In this document: positions 16,079-24,169 of the stretch, in pieces
Position numbering within the stretch: position 1 is the stretch's first letter
How the letters are laid out: each line of letters begins with the position of its first letter
Assembly: GCF_022898935.1 (NCBI RefSeq)
Contig: NZ_JALIRP010000015.1
Span: 33,370 to 97,369, forward strand
Source of the DNA: Paenibacillus mangrovi
GTDB taxonomy: Bacteria; Bacillota; Bacilli; Paenibacillales; Paenibacillaceae
DNA length: 64,000 nt
Direction: 5' to 3'
Notes under the pieces: generated by a model
Seen by the model: the letters and a program-made list of their open reading frames with translations, nothing else
The model's database searches: none
What the model was told of the DNA's origin: nothing
Made by a program: the position numbers and the translations under genes

Positions 16079-16792
16079 TTAATCGGCATCCTCTTTATAG
16101 AAGTCTGCATATTTCATGAGCTCAGTTATCCCCAAAAACTGCTTCATTAATTGACTATTCAATTTTTGCAAGGCAAACTGAAAGGACCGTTCGACTTGTT
16201 TATAGTGCTGTGTTTCCATGTCATTCAAAAGCTGTTTCATATTATCGATAAAATATACGGTTTTCCTTAAACTGCTAATGAGAATAATTTTTCTTAATTC
16301 CATAATTGTAAAGACTCTGTACCCATTGTCTTTGTTTCTCTCCGAAGTAATTAATCCCTCTTGTTCCCAATGCCGAATGGCTGATGGCTTGACACCAGCC
16401 ATTTGTGCAACTTCTCCTATTGTCATTGAATCGGTTACATCCAAATTTCTGTATTTCGAGAAATCGGCATTTCGAAGCATAAGCAAGACTTCCTCTACCC
16501 TATGTTTTTCCAATTGAGTATCATGCTGCTGCTGATTGATGATCCAAAGCGCATTTTCGATATCCTGATTCTTTATCCTCCTCATCACATCATACACAAC
16601 TGGAATCTCGTATCCTCGCAATAACGCCCTAATTGCAACGAAGGCTTGTACATGGATGGATGTGTAGCATCTGCGGTTGCTGTCTGTCCTCGGCACATCT
16701 GGAATCAATTCTTGATCTTCGTATCTCCGTAAAGTAGTCGTACTCACATTCAGTTTCATAGCAATTTGTTTAGGTGTATAAATCATGTTCAT
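16079..16792 (-). CDS. MerR-family regulator with two MerR HTH domains
   Basis: About 237 residues. A first MerR helix-turn-helix at residues 4-70 (YTPKQIAMKLNVSTTTLRRYED) is followed by a second one at about 121-185 (MTIGEVAQMAGVKPSAIRHWEQEG, then DNGYRVFT). Most MerR proteins have one such domain, so this may contact two half-sites alone or be a fusion. The C-terminal helices have no visible Cys metal site. The start is uncertain (ATG 16792, TTG 16798 or GTG 16804) because TTTGGAG lies upstream of all three. It is divergent from the hydrolase gene, its likely target. Confidence 0.82.
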   Translation of the reverse strand: MNMIYTPKQIAMKLNVSTTTLRRYEDQELIPDVPRTDSNRRCYTSIHVQAFVAIRALLRGYEIPVVYDVMRRIKNQDIENALWIINQQQHDTQLEKHRVEEVLLMLRNADFSKYRNLDVTDSMTIGEVAQMAGVKPSAIRHWEQEGLITSERNKDNGYRVFTIMELRKIILISSLRKTVYFIDNMKQLLNDMETQHYKQVERSFQFALQKLNSQLMKQFLGITELMKYADFYKEDAD

Positions 16793-16828
16793 TATCAATA
16801 TCACTCCAAAGATTAAAGTAAAACCTTC

Positions 16829-16849
16829 AAGCGCTTCAATAATATTGAA
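16829..16849. promoter_or_regulatory. Palindromes in the merR/hydrolase divergent region
   Basis: TTCAAT (16835-16840), AAT, ATTGAA (16844-16849) is a perfect inverted repeat; the palindrome AAGCGCTT (16829-16836) overlaps it. Both lie between the divergent MerR and hydrolase genes and are candidate MerR binding sites. Confidence 0.5.
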
Positions 16850-16948
16850 TAGAATTTCGGTAGGGAAATCAAGACAGACGAAGCACCAAAACGAAAGATT
16901 GCATGAATGTTATATGATGGTAATATTAACCGCGAAGGAGTGAATGAA

Positions 16949-17833
16949 TTGAAAAAAATAATACGGTTAAACAACCATTCAGAAATAGAAGTGGGCTTAA
17001 CGGGATTTCCTGACCGGCAAACGATCATGCTACCCATCGCTAAAAAATCTGTTTACGATCAGGAAGCAGAAAACTTAAAGTTGTGGGGAGTAGATCCTGA
17101 ATTAGGAAAACATTTTGTCCAGGGTCTTGCTGATACATTTCAGGTTCTATATTTCGATTATGAAGGACATCTATTTCAACATCCGAATCCTGAAAATCTC
17201 ACACCGGAACATATTGTAGATGACTTCCTCCTTATAGCTGATGAAATGAATATTGAGTATTTTAGTTACTACGGTTATTCCTGGCTTGCTCTCGCAGGAT
17301 TACAATTGGCCATAAGGTCAAATCGGCTGGAAAGCTTGGTAATGGGCGGCTTTCCGCCTTATGAAGGACCTTATCAAGAAATGTTAGTTGTAACTAACAA
17401 AACACATACGCAATCTTTGAGAAATCAGAGTGAAGTCGTTACGCAGCCTGAAGGATCCGAGAATCCGAATGAAACCGATTGGGATAACATGACGGTGACA
17501 ATAGATCCCCTTGTAACGAAGCAATTTGTTACATTGTATCAGAGCCTCGCTACTTTTGATGATCGCAGCATTCAACACAAGCTGCATCTTCCGAGACTAG
17601 CTTTTGCAGGAGAGAAAGATACCATCGTTTACGGTGAGAATTTTGGAAATGTTACCGTTGACATCGTGGGTTTATTGAAAAATAATAGGTGTAAATTGGA
17701 AGATCTAGGTTGGGATGTGGAAATTCTTAAGGGAAGTGATATGAACCATACAAAGGCTATGCAGCCGACATCGGTTTTACCACTGATAAAGCCATGGTTT
17801 ATGCAACACTTAAAAACGGGAAACGGTAGTTAA
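16949..17833 (+). CDS. Alpha/beta hydrolase-fold protein with altered nucleophile elbow
   Basis: About 294 residues from the TTG at 16949, which lies 8 bases after GAAGGAG; the earlier in-frame ATG at 16907 has no such site. The alpha/beta fold is suggested by LYFDYEGHLF near 67, the elbow YYGYSWLALAG with Ser at about 111, and the terminal DMNHTKAM with His near 272. The elbow reads G-Y-S-W-L instead of G-x-S-x-G, which may change or abolish catalysis. It is divergent from the double-domain MerR gene and followed by a strong terminator. The substrate is unknown. Confidence 0.72.
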   Translation: MKKIIRLNNHSEIEVGLTGFPDRQTIMLPIAKKSVYDQEAENLKLWGVDPELGKHFVQGLADTFQVLYFDYEGHLFQHPNPENLTPEHIVDDFLLIADEMNIEYFSYYGYSWLALAGLQLAIRSNRLESLVMGGFPPYEGPYQEMLVVTNKTHTQSLRNQSEVVTQPEGSENPNETDWDNMTVTIDPLVTKQFVTLYQSLATFDDRSIQHKLHLPRLAFAGEKDTIVYGENFGNVTVDIVGLLKNNRCKLEDLGWDVEILKGSDMNHTKAMQPTSVLPLIKPWFMQHLKTGNGS

Positions 17834-17836
17834 TTG

Positions 17837-17893
17837 GTAACAGCGGCCAGTCTAAGACTTTTTTCGCGTCTTAGTCCGCCGCTGTTACTTTTA
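17837..17893. terminator. Bidirectional terminator between hydrolase and padR genes
   Basis: GTAACAGCGG (17837-17846) pairs perfectly with CCGCTGTTAC (17879-17888), with TAAGAC/GTCTTA inside, followed by TTTTAT. A minus-strand gene also converges on it. Confidence 0.85.
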
Positions 17894-17933
17894 TCGGATT
17901 GGGCTCTTATTCTCTTAGAACACCAATTGACCA

Positions 17934-18509
17934 TTAAGTTGCTTTATTATGTTGGAGCTCAATACGTTTCTGTAGACGCTGCGTCCATTCTACTTCCAGC
18001 TTCCACTGTTCAAGTTGGAGGTTAAGTTGATCAATGACCGTTTCATAAAACTGTTGACTGGAGTGTGTTTTCTTATCAGAGCTTTTTTCAAAATCCTTCA
18101 GCTCCACCAAAATGTGTTGGATAGCTGTTTGACAATAATGTTGGTAATGGTTGACAAGGTATAGCTGATCGTCTATTTCCAGGAAACTCAAATGCAGCGA
18201 TTTGATCCGAAAGATTTTTTGATAATTCCCCATGTTCGATGTGTTATCCATCATGAGGTGGTAGAAACGTTCCTCTCCGGCAGAGGTAAGAGCATATACC
18301 TGAGACGAGCGTCGTTCTATCTTATAGGGAACAATAGACGGATCGGCGAGAGCGATGATGCCATTATTCTTTAACTTGGCCAGCAGTGTCGATAGTGTGC
18401 CTTTGCTAATGCTCTCCCATGGGCCAATGGTTTCATTGGTAATCTTAGTGATCAGATATGCATGTAAGGGAGACTGCATCAATAAACCAAGAACAATCAA
18501 TTCATACAA
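17934..18509 (-). CDS. PadR-family transcriptional regulator
   Basis: A 191-residue regulator. The winged helix occupies residues 1-80 (MYELIVLGLLMQSPLHAYLI, then KGTLSTLLAKLKNNGIIAL and RRSSQVYALTSAGEERF), and the C-terminal half is a long helical PadR_C-type dimerisation region. PadR proteins repress nearby transporter or detoxification genes on ligand binding. The nearest candidates here are the hydrolase converging on it and the upstream small gene; no target is evident. Confidence 0.85.
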   Translation of the reverse strand: MYELIVLGLLMQSPLHAYLITKITNETIGPWESISKGTLSTLLAKLKNNGIIALADPSIVPYKIERRSSQVYALTSAGEERFYHLMMDNTSNMGNYQKIFRIKSLHLSFLEIDDQLYLVNHYQHYCQTAIQHILVELKDFEKSSDKKTHSSQQFYETVIDQLNLQLEQWKLEVEWTQRLQKRIELQHNKAT

Positions 18510-18656
18510 TCGAAAATCCTCCTTATACAGTTTTTGAAAATAGTTTTTATAAAATCATAATATAATAATCCTATAATCACAAGTTGTACAAAAAAACACA
18601 CGAAAGGTTGGCAATTGCGCTTACCTCCGTGCGTTCTGATGTTTCTGGTATAATTC

Positions 18657-18869
18657 TTATTTCCGAAGCTCATAAAACTGGCTTTCCCGGCGGGAATGAT
18701 AAGTCATATCGCTGACATCCGACTGGGTAACGATCGTCGTGTCCGTAAAACGAATGATATACGTTAGAGCATCAATCAGATGATCGTCGCGAAAGACACG
18801 GATAGGCAGCTTTTTCTGTTCAGCCTCCTGAAAATCAGCTTCGGTCAGAAGCTCTCGAATGGTAGCCAT
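18657..18869 (-). CDS. Small conserved-looking protein of unknown function (70 aa)
   Basis: A 70-residue acidic-basic cytoplasmic protein (MATIRELLTEADFQEAEQKK... SQFYELRK). The start at 18869 follows AAAGGAG at good distance. It has no transmembrane segment or known motif. I regard it as real because its C-terminal codons occur a second time at 21028-21072 on the same strand with changes that keep the reading frame and the stop (TYHSRRESQFYELRK versus TYHSRRECQLYELRK). Confidence 0.6.
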   Translation of the reverse strand: MATIRELLTEADFQEAEQKKLPIRVFRDDHLIDALTYIIRFTDTTIVTQSDVSDMTYHSRRESQFYELRK

Positions 18870-18954
18870 GATGATAAGGTTCTCCTTTTTCTTTCAATTT
18901 ATCTATTAATCTGATTGTAAACGAACTCGGCCGATGATACAAAGAGTGATTTGT

Positions 18955-19046
18955 GATCATTCCGCCTCCTCTATATTTTGGCCGAAGTGGTTATCCGTGC
19001 TGTCTTGAGGAAGACGAAACATGCAGTACGTACCAAGGTATATTGA
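18955..19046 (+). pseudogene. Tail fossil of a DUF2306 gene
   Basis: Bases 18961-19031 match 13571-13641, the 3' end of the DUF2306 gene, at about 94% identity. After one inserted base the frame reads LYILAEVVIRAVLRKTKHAVRTKVY (two parts: LYILAEVV and IRAVLRKTKHAVR), ending at its own TGA (19044-19046). Differences include ATC/ATT and AAA/AAG, which are silent. It is a truncated copy of an orthologous gene with no 5' part. Confidence 0.8.
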
Positions 19047-19118
19047 CACCGTCTCTTACGATATTTCGATGCGACATCAGACGCTTATTCCTCGAAATGT
19101 ATACTTTGGAATCATTCC

Positions 19119-19144
19119 AAAAAGCCGCTCTTCAGCGGCTTTTC
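19119..19144. terminator. Terminator of the dapA-like gene
   Basis: AAAAGCCGCT, loop CTTC, AGCGGCTTTT (about 19120-19143). Similar in core to the hairpin that ends the DUF2306 gene at 13676-13699, so it may have come with the DUF2306 tail copy. Confidence 0.85.
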
Positions 19145-19156
19145 TCATGCTATCTA

Positions 19157-20044
19157 TTACACAAATTCGCTCAACATCTGATCCAGCTCATTCCCGAGTT
19201 CATCGGACACAGGGTTCATGGGAAGCCGGAGATGATCGGAGGCGATGATCCCCTTCCCCGCCAGGATCCGTTTTAAAGGGGCGGGATTGGATTCTTGAAA
19301 GCATTTTCGAATTAAAGGGATCAAATGGTCGAAGGAATGTTTCGCCGAAATTAGATAGCCACTCGCAGCCAGTTTATACACATCGATAAAGCGCTGTGTA
19401 TTGACATTCGCGGATGCCAATATTCCACCGCTGGCTCCCTGACTCAGCTTAGCATGAAAATAAAGATCATCTCCGCACAATACCGGTCCGGCTCCGAATC
19501 TTATCAGCTCTGCTGTGAGCTCCAGGCTATCTGAGCTGTCTTTTATCCCGATTACTCCGTCCATATCCATGATTCTTCTTGCCGTATCCACACTTAAACG
19601 TACCCCCGTCCTGGAAGGAACCTCATAAGCAATGACTGGGATTCCTACCTCTGTAACCTTTTCAAAATGCTTGATGATTCCTTCCTGCGAAGGCTTGCTG
19701 TAGTAAGGTACGACGACCAACACCGCATCAGCCCCGATTTGCGCAGCATTTTCGGTCCTTTTTACTGTCGAAGACGTATCATTCGTGCCGGTACCGATGA
19801 TCACAGGTGTAGAGCACTTCCCTCTTTCCAGAAGCTCAAAGGTTATTTTTGCAAGTTTCACAACCTCTTCCCATGTAACCGTGGGCGCTTCTCCGGTTGT
19901 TCCATTAATGACAATCCCTTGAATGTCATACGTTAATAATCTGCTTGCATAATTCCGGTATGATTCCGGGTCCAGCTCACCTTCAGGCGAAAACGGAGTT
20001 ACAACGGGAACGATAACGCCATGCATATCCTGCCGCTTCATCAT
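19157..20044 (-). CDS. Dihydrodipicolinate synthase/N-acetylneuraminate lyase family aldolase
   Basis: A 295-residue class I aldolase of the DapA/NAL family, which condenses pyruvate with an aldehyde or splits the reverse product. Residues: the GTTGE motif at 48-52, Tyr 140 and Arg 145 (AYEVPSRTG), and the Schiff-base Lys 168 (GVIGIKDSSD). True DapA proteins usually have YNVP; YEVP plus the divergent LysR-type regulator suggest a catabolic or secondary role rather than the housekeeping lysine step. The ATG follows GGAGG well. Confidence 0.82.
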   Translation of the reverse strand: MMKRQDMHGVIVPVVTPFSPEGELDPESYRNYASRLLTYDIQGIVINGTTGEAPTVTWEEVVKLAKITFELLERGKCSTPVIIGTGTNDTSSTVKRTENAAQIGADAVLVVVPYYSKPSQEGIIKHFEKVTEVGIPVIAYEVPSRTGVRLSVDTARRIMDMDGVIGIKDSSDSLELTAELIRFGAGPVLCGDDLYFHAKLSQGASGGILASANVNTQRFIDVYKLAASGYLISAKHSFDHLIPLIRKCFQESNPAPLKRILAGKGIIASDHLRLPMNPVSDELGNELDQMLSEFV

Positions 20045-20116
20045 TTGAATGACCTCCTGCTCAGGTTTGATACCTTCAACTTATCATAGGAATACTCATC
20101 AGTGTTATCTATAATA

Positions 20117-20135
20117 ATTGATAAGAACTATCAAT
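20117..20135. promoter_or_regulatory. LysR-type operator between dapA-like and lysR genes
   Basis: ATTGATA (20117-20123), AGAAC, TATCAAT (20129-20135) is a perfect 7-bp inverted repeat with the T-N11-A spacing expected of LysR boxes. It lies 20 bases before the lysR start and about 75 bases before the dapA-like start. Confidence 0.75.
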
Positions 20136-20155
20136 AATTTTGATGAGGTGGACCT

Positions 20156-21082
20156 ATGGATTTGGCGTACTTTCAAACCTTTCGTGAGGTTGCCGTCCGG
20201 CAGAGCTTTACCCGCGCAGCCGAGGAGCTCGGTTATGCGCAGTCCAGCGTGACGGCACAAATCCAAAAGCTGGAAAAGGTGTATGGCGTACAACTCTTTG
20301 AACGTTATGGAAAAGGCATGCGACTCACCTCTGCAGGAGAAGAGCTCTTCTCACTTGCGGTCCAAATGCTCGATTTGTTTCAGCAGTCCAAGGAAAAGCT
20401 TAGCAGGCAAGGAGGCGGAACCCTTTCGATCGGTACCATAGATTCGCTGTCCTCTTATTATCTTCCACCGTACCTTCAAAAGATCAAGCAGCAATATCCG
20501 GAGTTACGCGTACAACTTCATCCTGGGAGCGAGGAAGACATAATCAAGCGAGTAAAAGATGGCAGTTTGGACCTTGGATTGATTTTGGACCATAAACCAT
20601 CCGACCTGTCTTTAACCTGGCTGACGCTTCGGAAAGAGCCGCTGATACTGATTGCCAGACCAGGACATCCGCTTGAACAGCATCATGAGATTACGCTGAA
20701 TCATCTGATTCATGCGGAATGGATTATGCCTGAAGAAAGCTGTAATTACCGGATCATGCTGGAAAAGCTTTTGAATCGAAGTGGTTATCCTTATCGGATC
20801 GGATTTGAACTTGGTAATCCCGAAGCGGTCAAAAGATGTGTGATGTCAGGCTTCGGAATCTCTCTTCTGCCTGAAATGGCTGTTATGGATGAAATTCGTA
20901 GAGGCGATCTGATGAAGCTTCCATTCAGTCATCCTGATATTCAATTATCTTTGCAGATGGTGATTCACCCCAAAAAATGGCTTTCCATAGCGGTGAGGGA
21001 GTTTATTGAGATGATCAAGGAAGAAACTATTTCCGAAGCTCATATAACTGGCATTCCCGGCGGGAATGATACGTCAGAGTGA
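20156..21082 (+). CDS. LysR-family transcriptional regulator with acquired C-terminal tail
   Basis: A 308-residue regulator. The N-terminal winged HTH is at residues 1-60 (YFQTFREVAVRQSFTRAAEE, then SSVTAQIQKLEKVYGVQLFER) and the substrate-binding domain at 90-290. It should control the divergent aldolase gene through the box at 20117-20135. The last 17 or so residues (ISEAHITGIPGGNDTSE) are unusual: their bases are the antisense of the 3' end of a copy of the 70-residue gene at 18657-18869. The original protein probably ended near residue 290. Confidence 0.88.
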   Translation: MDLAYFQTFREVAVRQSFTRAAEELGYAQSSVTAQIQKLEKVYGVQLFERYGKGMRLTSAGEELFSLAVQMLDLFQQSKEKLSRQGGGTLSIGTIDSLSSYYLPPYLQKIKQQYPELRVQLHPGSEEDIIKRVKDGSLDLGLILDHKPSDLSLTWLTLRKEPLILIARPGHPLEQHHEITLNHLIHAEWIMPEESCNYRIMLEKLLNRSGYPYRIGFELGNPEAVKRCVMSGFGISLLPEMAVMDEIRRGDLMKLPFSHPDIQLSLQMVIHPKKWLSIAVREFIEMIKEETISEAHITGIPGGNDTSE

Positions 21083-21092
21083 TTTGTGATGA
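21028..21092 (-). pseudogene. Internally deleted copy of the 70-residue gene
   Basis: On the minus strand bases 21076-21028 match 18706-18658 (46 of 49), encoding TYHSRRECQLYELRK plus stop. The bases just upstream, AATCATCACAAATCACTCT (21092-21074), match 18959-18941, which is the 5' flank of the intact gene. About 230 bases, including the start codon and most of the coding part, are missing between them. It overlaps the end of the lysR gene in antisense. Confidence 0.75.
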
Positions 21093-21167
21093 TTGTTTTG
21101 TTATCATGAAAAATGCGGTAAGCTAATGGAAGTGATAGTTATAACCCCAAAGGAGCTGATCTAGTAT

Positions 21168-21566
21168 ATGAATCCCGGCATTACCCCATTTCTCATGTTT
21201 GATGGACAGGCTGAGGAAGCGATGAATTTCTACGTCTCTATCTTCAAATCGTCAGAGGTACTCCGCATTACCCGTTATGGAGCCAATGAGGCGGGTGCTG
21301 AAGGCTCCGTCAAGCAGGCAGCCTTTTCACTCAAAGGCCAAACTTTCATGTGCAATGACAGTAATGTGAAGCATGCTTTTACGTTCACACCCGCCATCTC
21401 CATGTTCGTAACCTGCGATTCCGATGAAGAGATCACCGAGGCGTTCAATAAGCTCTCTGAGGGAGGCGCCATCCTCATGCCGTTGTCCGCTTACCCTTTT
21501 GCCTACAAGTTCAGCTGGGTACAGGATAAATTCGGGATTTCCTGGCAGTTAAGCTTCAAAGAGTAG
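21168..21566 (+). CDS. PhnB-like VOC protein
   Basis: A 132-residue protein of the VOC superfamily, PhnB/3-demethylubiquinone-methyltransferase-like group: ITPFLMFDGQAEEAMNFYVSIF at the start, QAAFSLKGQTFMCND in the middle and FSWVQDKFGISWQL at the end. These proteins are common, often misannotated as methyltransferases, and lack a known reaction. The ATG has AAAGGAG about 12 bases upstream. It is a single gene followed by a strong terminator. Confidence 0.88.
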   Translation: MNPGITPFLMFDGQAEEAMNFYVSIFKSSEVLRITRYGANEAGAEGSVKQAAFSLKGQTFMCNDSNVKHAFTFTPAISMFVTCDSDEEITEAFNKLSEGGAILMPLSAYPFAYKFSWVQDKFGISWQLSFKE

Positions 21567-21572
21567 AAATAG

Positions 21573-21612
21573 ACCGGAAGTTCTCAGGTTACGAGTTCTT
21601 CCGGTTTTTTAT
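21573..21612 (+). terminator. Terminator of the PhnB-like gene
   Basis: ACCGGAAG (21573-21580) pairs with CTTCCGGT (21598-21605), followed by TTTTT. Confidence 0.88.
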
Positions 21613-21644
21613 CATACATAATTTCGCTTCTACATGGCGAGTGC

Positions 21645-22436
21645 TCAGGAAGGCAGCTTTGCTTCAGCTGTACGCAGCGTTTGGGTAATGGCTCTCTCTA
21701 AGCTCATTAACTTCTTCTGCGAATCATGAATCCGGTTTAGGTCCTCAATCATCAGCTTAAATTCAGAGGCGACTGTCACAGCATTCCCCAGCTTGACGGC
21801 TGCATGATACCGTTTATCGGCACCCACTCTCTCTTTATTCCATTCTGTAATTTTCAAATTCTCCGCAGTTATTTGCTTCTTTAGAGCTTGAACCTCAGCT
21901 ATAACATCGTTGACGATCTTCGCTTTAGCGGCAGCTTGCTTCTTCGCTGAGGCATAGGCATCCTTCTTCGTCTGGATTTCTTGACGCGCATTATTGACCG
22001 ATGGCTTTATACGGTTACGTTTGAGATCAAACAAGAGAACCGACTTTGAGTCTTTGCGTTTTCTGGCTTCAGTCGCCTTCCGACCAAGCTCGGTATACTC
22101 CGTTAGCAGCGGGGCGTATTTTTTCTGTGCCTGGTCCGCTTCTGTTTTGAGTTTATCGAGCTTGACCTTGTCGATGAGCTGCACCCGTGTATTGATCTCC
22201 TTAAGCTTGTCGCTATTTTGCTTGTGCAGCTCTTGGATTTGCTGCTTCTCCAGCTTGTTTGTGGACTCCAATGCGGAAAATGTATCATGCATCTGTTCGA
22301 TACTGATCAGTGCCGCATCCCAGCTCGAATCCGATGCAAGAACATATGTCGGTCCACACGTACTCAGAAACAAGCACACCATGATGAGCAAAGCCATAGG
22401 TACTCCGCGCTTGCATTTGTTTTTTTGTTTCAGCAA
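21645..22436 (-). CDS. Exported coiled-coil protein
   Basis: About 263 residues. A positively charged N-terminus (KQKNKCKRG) and hydrophobic stretch (MALLIMVCLFLSTCG) form a signal peptide, either lipoprotein type (LSTC-G) or cleaved at VLA-SDSS. The mature part is almost wholly charged helix with Gln/Lys/Glu heptads, so it is a long coiled coil outside the membrane. The start is probably the TTG at 22436, 9 bases after GGGAG; the frame's ATG at 22445 abuts the site. No family recognised. Confidence 0.72.
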   Translation of the reverse strand: MLKQKNKCKRGVPMALLIMVCLFLSTCGPTYVLASDSSWDAALISIEQMHDTFSALESTNKLEKQQIQELHKQNSDKLKEINTRVQLIDKVKLDKLKTEADQAQKKYAPLLTEYTELGRKATEARKRKDSKSVLLFDLKRNRIKPSVNNARQEIQTKKDAYASAKKQAAAKAKIVNDVIAEVQALKKQITAENLKITEWNKERVGADKRYHAAVKLGNAVTVASEFKLMIEDLNRIHDSQKKLMSLERAITQTLRTAEAKLPS

Positions 22437-22477
22437 CGAAATCATCTCCCGTGATCAAAAGTTACTGCCGGAATGCA

Positions 22478-22528
22478 AAAAAAGCACCCGCAAGAAAGGC
22501 CTTAGGCCCATCTGCGAGGTGCTTCACC
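22478..22528 (-). terminator. Terminator of the amino acid permease gene
   Basis: AAGCACC (22482-22488) pairs with GGTGCTT (22518-22524), extended by CGCA/TGCG; the minus strand continues with a run of T. Confidence 0.85.
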
Positions 22529-22602
22529 CGCACATCCGTTCGTATTGACATTAATATAAACTAGGTGGAAAGAGATGTCAATGATTTTCGGAACATTCGT
22601 TC

Positions 22603-23955
22603 TTAAACGGTCTCATCTCGCTTGGTTCGGAATTTGGCGAAGGACCAGATGATGAGCATCAGCAGTACGGCCAAACATATTCCGATACTGAAGCGGTTCT
22701 GCGGGTCAAACAGAAAGAATACCGCTATGACAGCCAAACATAAGACGACGGCGCCCGTGATATATGGAAATCCCCAGACCTTAAATGAAGGCTGAACCGG
22801 GTACTGTCTGCGAAGTTTCAGCTGGGATAACGCGATACAAATCCATACCAATAGAACAACAAAGCCAGGCACGGCCATAAGCACATGGAAAAGCTGATCC
22901 TGCGCAAAGATGCCCAGCATCGAGCCTGCCAGCAGGATGATCGCGCATAACAACAGCGTATTGACCGGCGTGCCCTTTCGGTTTGTTTTGGCAAAAGCCT
23001 TAGGAGCTTCACCTGCAGCAGCCATGGAAAACAGCATGCGCGTCGCGCCGTATATTCCCGAATTTGCAGCCGAGAGTACAGCGGTCACCAAAATAAAATT
23101 CATAATATGGGCCGCGCTCGCAAGACCCGTTGCTGACAACACCTGCACAAATGGACTGCTCGATTGCCCCACTTCATTCCACGGAATCAGACCGCAAATA
23201 ATAAGGATCGGCAAAGTAAAGAACAAAATAATCCTCAGAATGAAATTACCTACAACCTTAGGCAAGATCCGCTCTGCATTTTCCGTTTCCGTGAGCGTCA
23301 GGCCGATAAGCTCGGATCCGCCGTAAGAAAACATCACGACCAGCATTGCCGAGAATATCGATGTCCAGCCATTCGGAAAGAAGCCTCCGTGATTCGTATA
23401 ATTCTGTAAGTAAGGCGTATGCTCACTCGGAATGATCCCAAACATCAGACCCGCTCCAAGCGCGATAAAAATGATAATCATGGCGATCTTGATGCCTGCA
23501 AGCCAGAACTCGAATTCTCCGAATGTCCCCACACTCAATAAATTGATGAGAATAATAAAGGCCGCGCTTGCCAGACTAAGCACCCAGAGCGGTACATCCG
23601 AGAACCAATACTGCAGAAAGCTTCCTGCGGCAATGATCTCAATAATACAAACCGATAACCACATGAAGCAATACATCCAGCCCATAATGAAGGAGACCCT
23701 CTCTCCAAAAGCTTCACGTACGAAATCCTTCATGTTTCGATTCGGATACACAGTTGCCATTTCCGCCATTGCAGCCATAACAACCAGAAGCAGCAGTCCG
23801 GCAATAAAATAAGTTACAACAACGCCAGGGCCTGCCAGACCGATTGTTTCCGCACTGCCCATGAATATACCGGTTCCGATTACACCGCCCATAGCCATAA
23901 AGCTGATATGTCTAGGCTTTAATTTTTTCTGTAATGATCCATCTGCTTGTCCCAT
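22603..23955 (-). CDS. Amino acid permease, APC superfamily (AAT type)
   Basis: A 450-residue carrier with 12 hydrophobic segments that imports amino acids with protons. It has the family's N-terminal signature KPRHISFMAMGGVIGTGIFMGSA and a GPG loop near 43, the EMATVYPNRN segment near 65, and SYGGSELIGLTLTETENAER near 210. The specificity (for example aromatic amino acids, proline or GABA) is not readable. GGAGG precedes the ATG. A promoter candidate, TTCACA-16-TATACT, lies on the minus strand at 24011-24038. Single gene with its own terminator. Confidence 0.9.
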   Translation of the reverse strand: MGQADGSLQKKLKPRHISFMAMGGVIGTGIFMGSAETIGLAGPGVVVTYFIAGLLLLVVMAAMAEMATVYPNRNMKDFVREAFGERVSFIMGWMYCFMWLSVCIIEIIAAGSFLQYWFSDVPLWVLSLASAAFIILINLLSVGTFGEFEFWLAGIKIAMIIIFIALGAGLMFGIIPSEHTPYLQNYTNHGGFFPNGWTSIFSAMLVVMFSYGGSELIGLTLTETENAERILPKVVGNFILRIILFFTLPILIICGLIPWNEVGQSSSPFVQVLSATGLASAAHIMNFILVTAVLSAANSGIYGATRMLFSMAAAGEAPKAFAKTNRKGTPVNTLLLCAIILLAGSMLGIFAQDQLFHVLMAVPGFVVLLVWICIALSQLKLRRQYPVQPSFKVWGFPYITGAVVLCLAVIAVFFLFDPQNRFSIGICLAVLLMLIIWSFAKFRTKRDETV

Positions 23956-24010
23956 CCATATCCTCCTGTGGTTTTAACACTTTAAACAAATGATGCATTT
24001 TGTATAGTCC

Positions 24011-24038
24011 AGTATAACCTATTCTGCGTATTTGTGAA
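24011..24038 (-). promoter_or_regulatory. Candidate promoter of the permease gene
   Basis: On the minus strand TTCACA (24033-24038), 16 bases, TATACT (24011-24016). Confidence 0.5.
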
Positions 24039-24169
24039 TATAAAAACTTGTCCAATTTCAGCAAAATTTAAACTTAATTTAAACAGAATTAAACCATTAA
24101 TATGTTATGATCATTAAACGGCTAGAAAAGTCAGTCTAGAATTATGATTATAAGGTTGGCGATGATATC

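Noticed and set aside
21028..21076. Duplicated 3' end of the lysR gene at 18658-18706
   Set aside because: At first it looked like a lysR tail copy, but the changes preserve the frame of the 70-residue minus-strand gene, not that of lysR; the lysR end is the derived copy.
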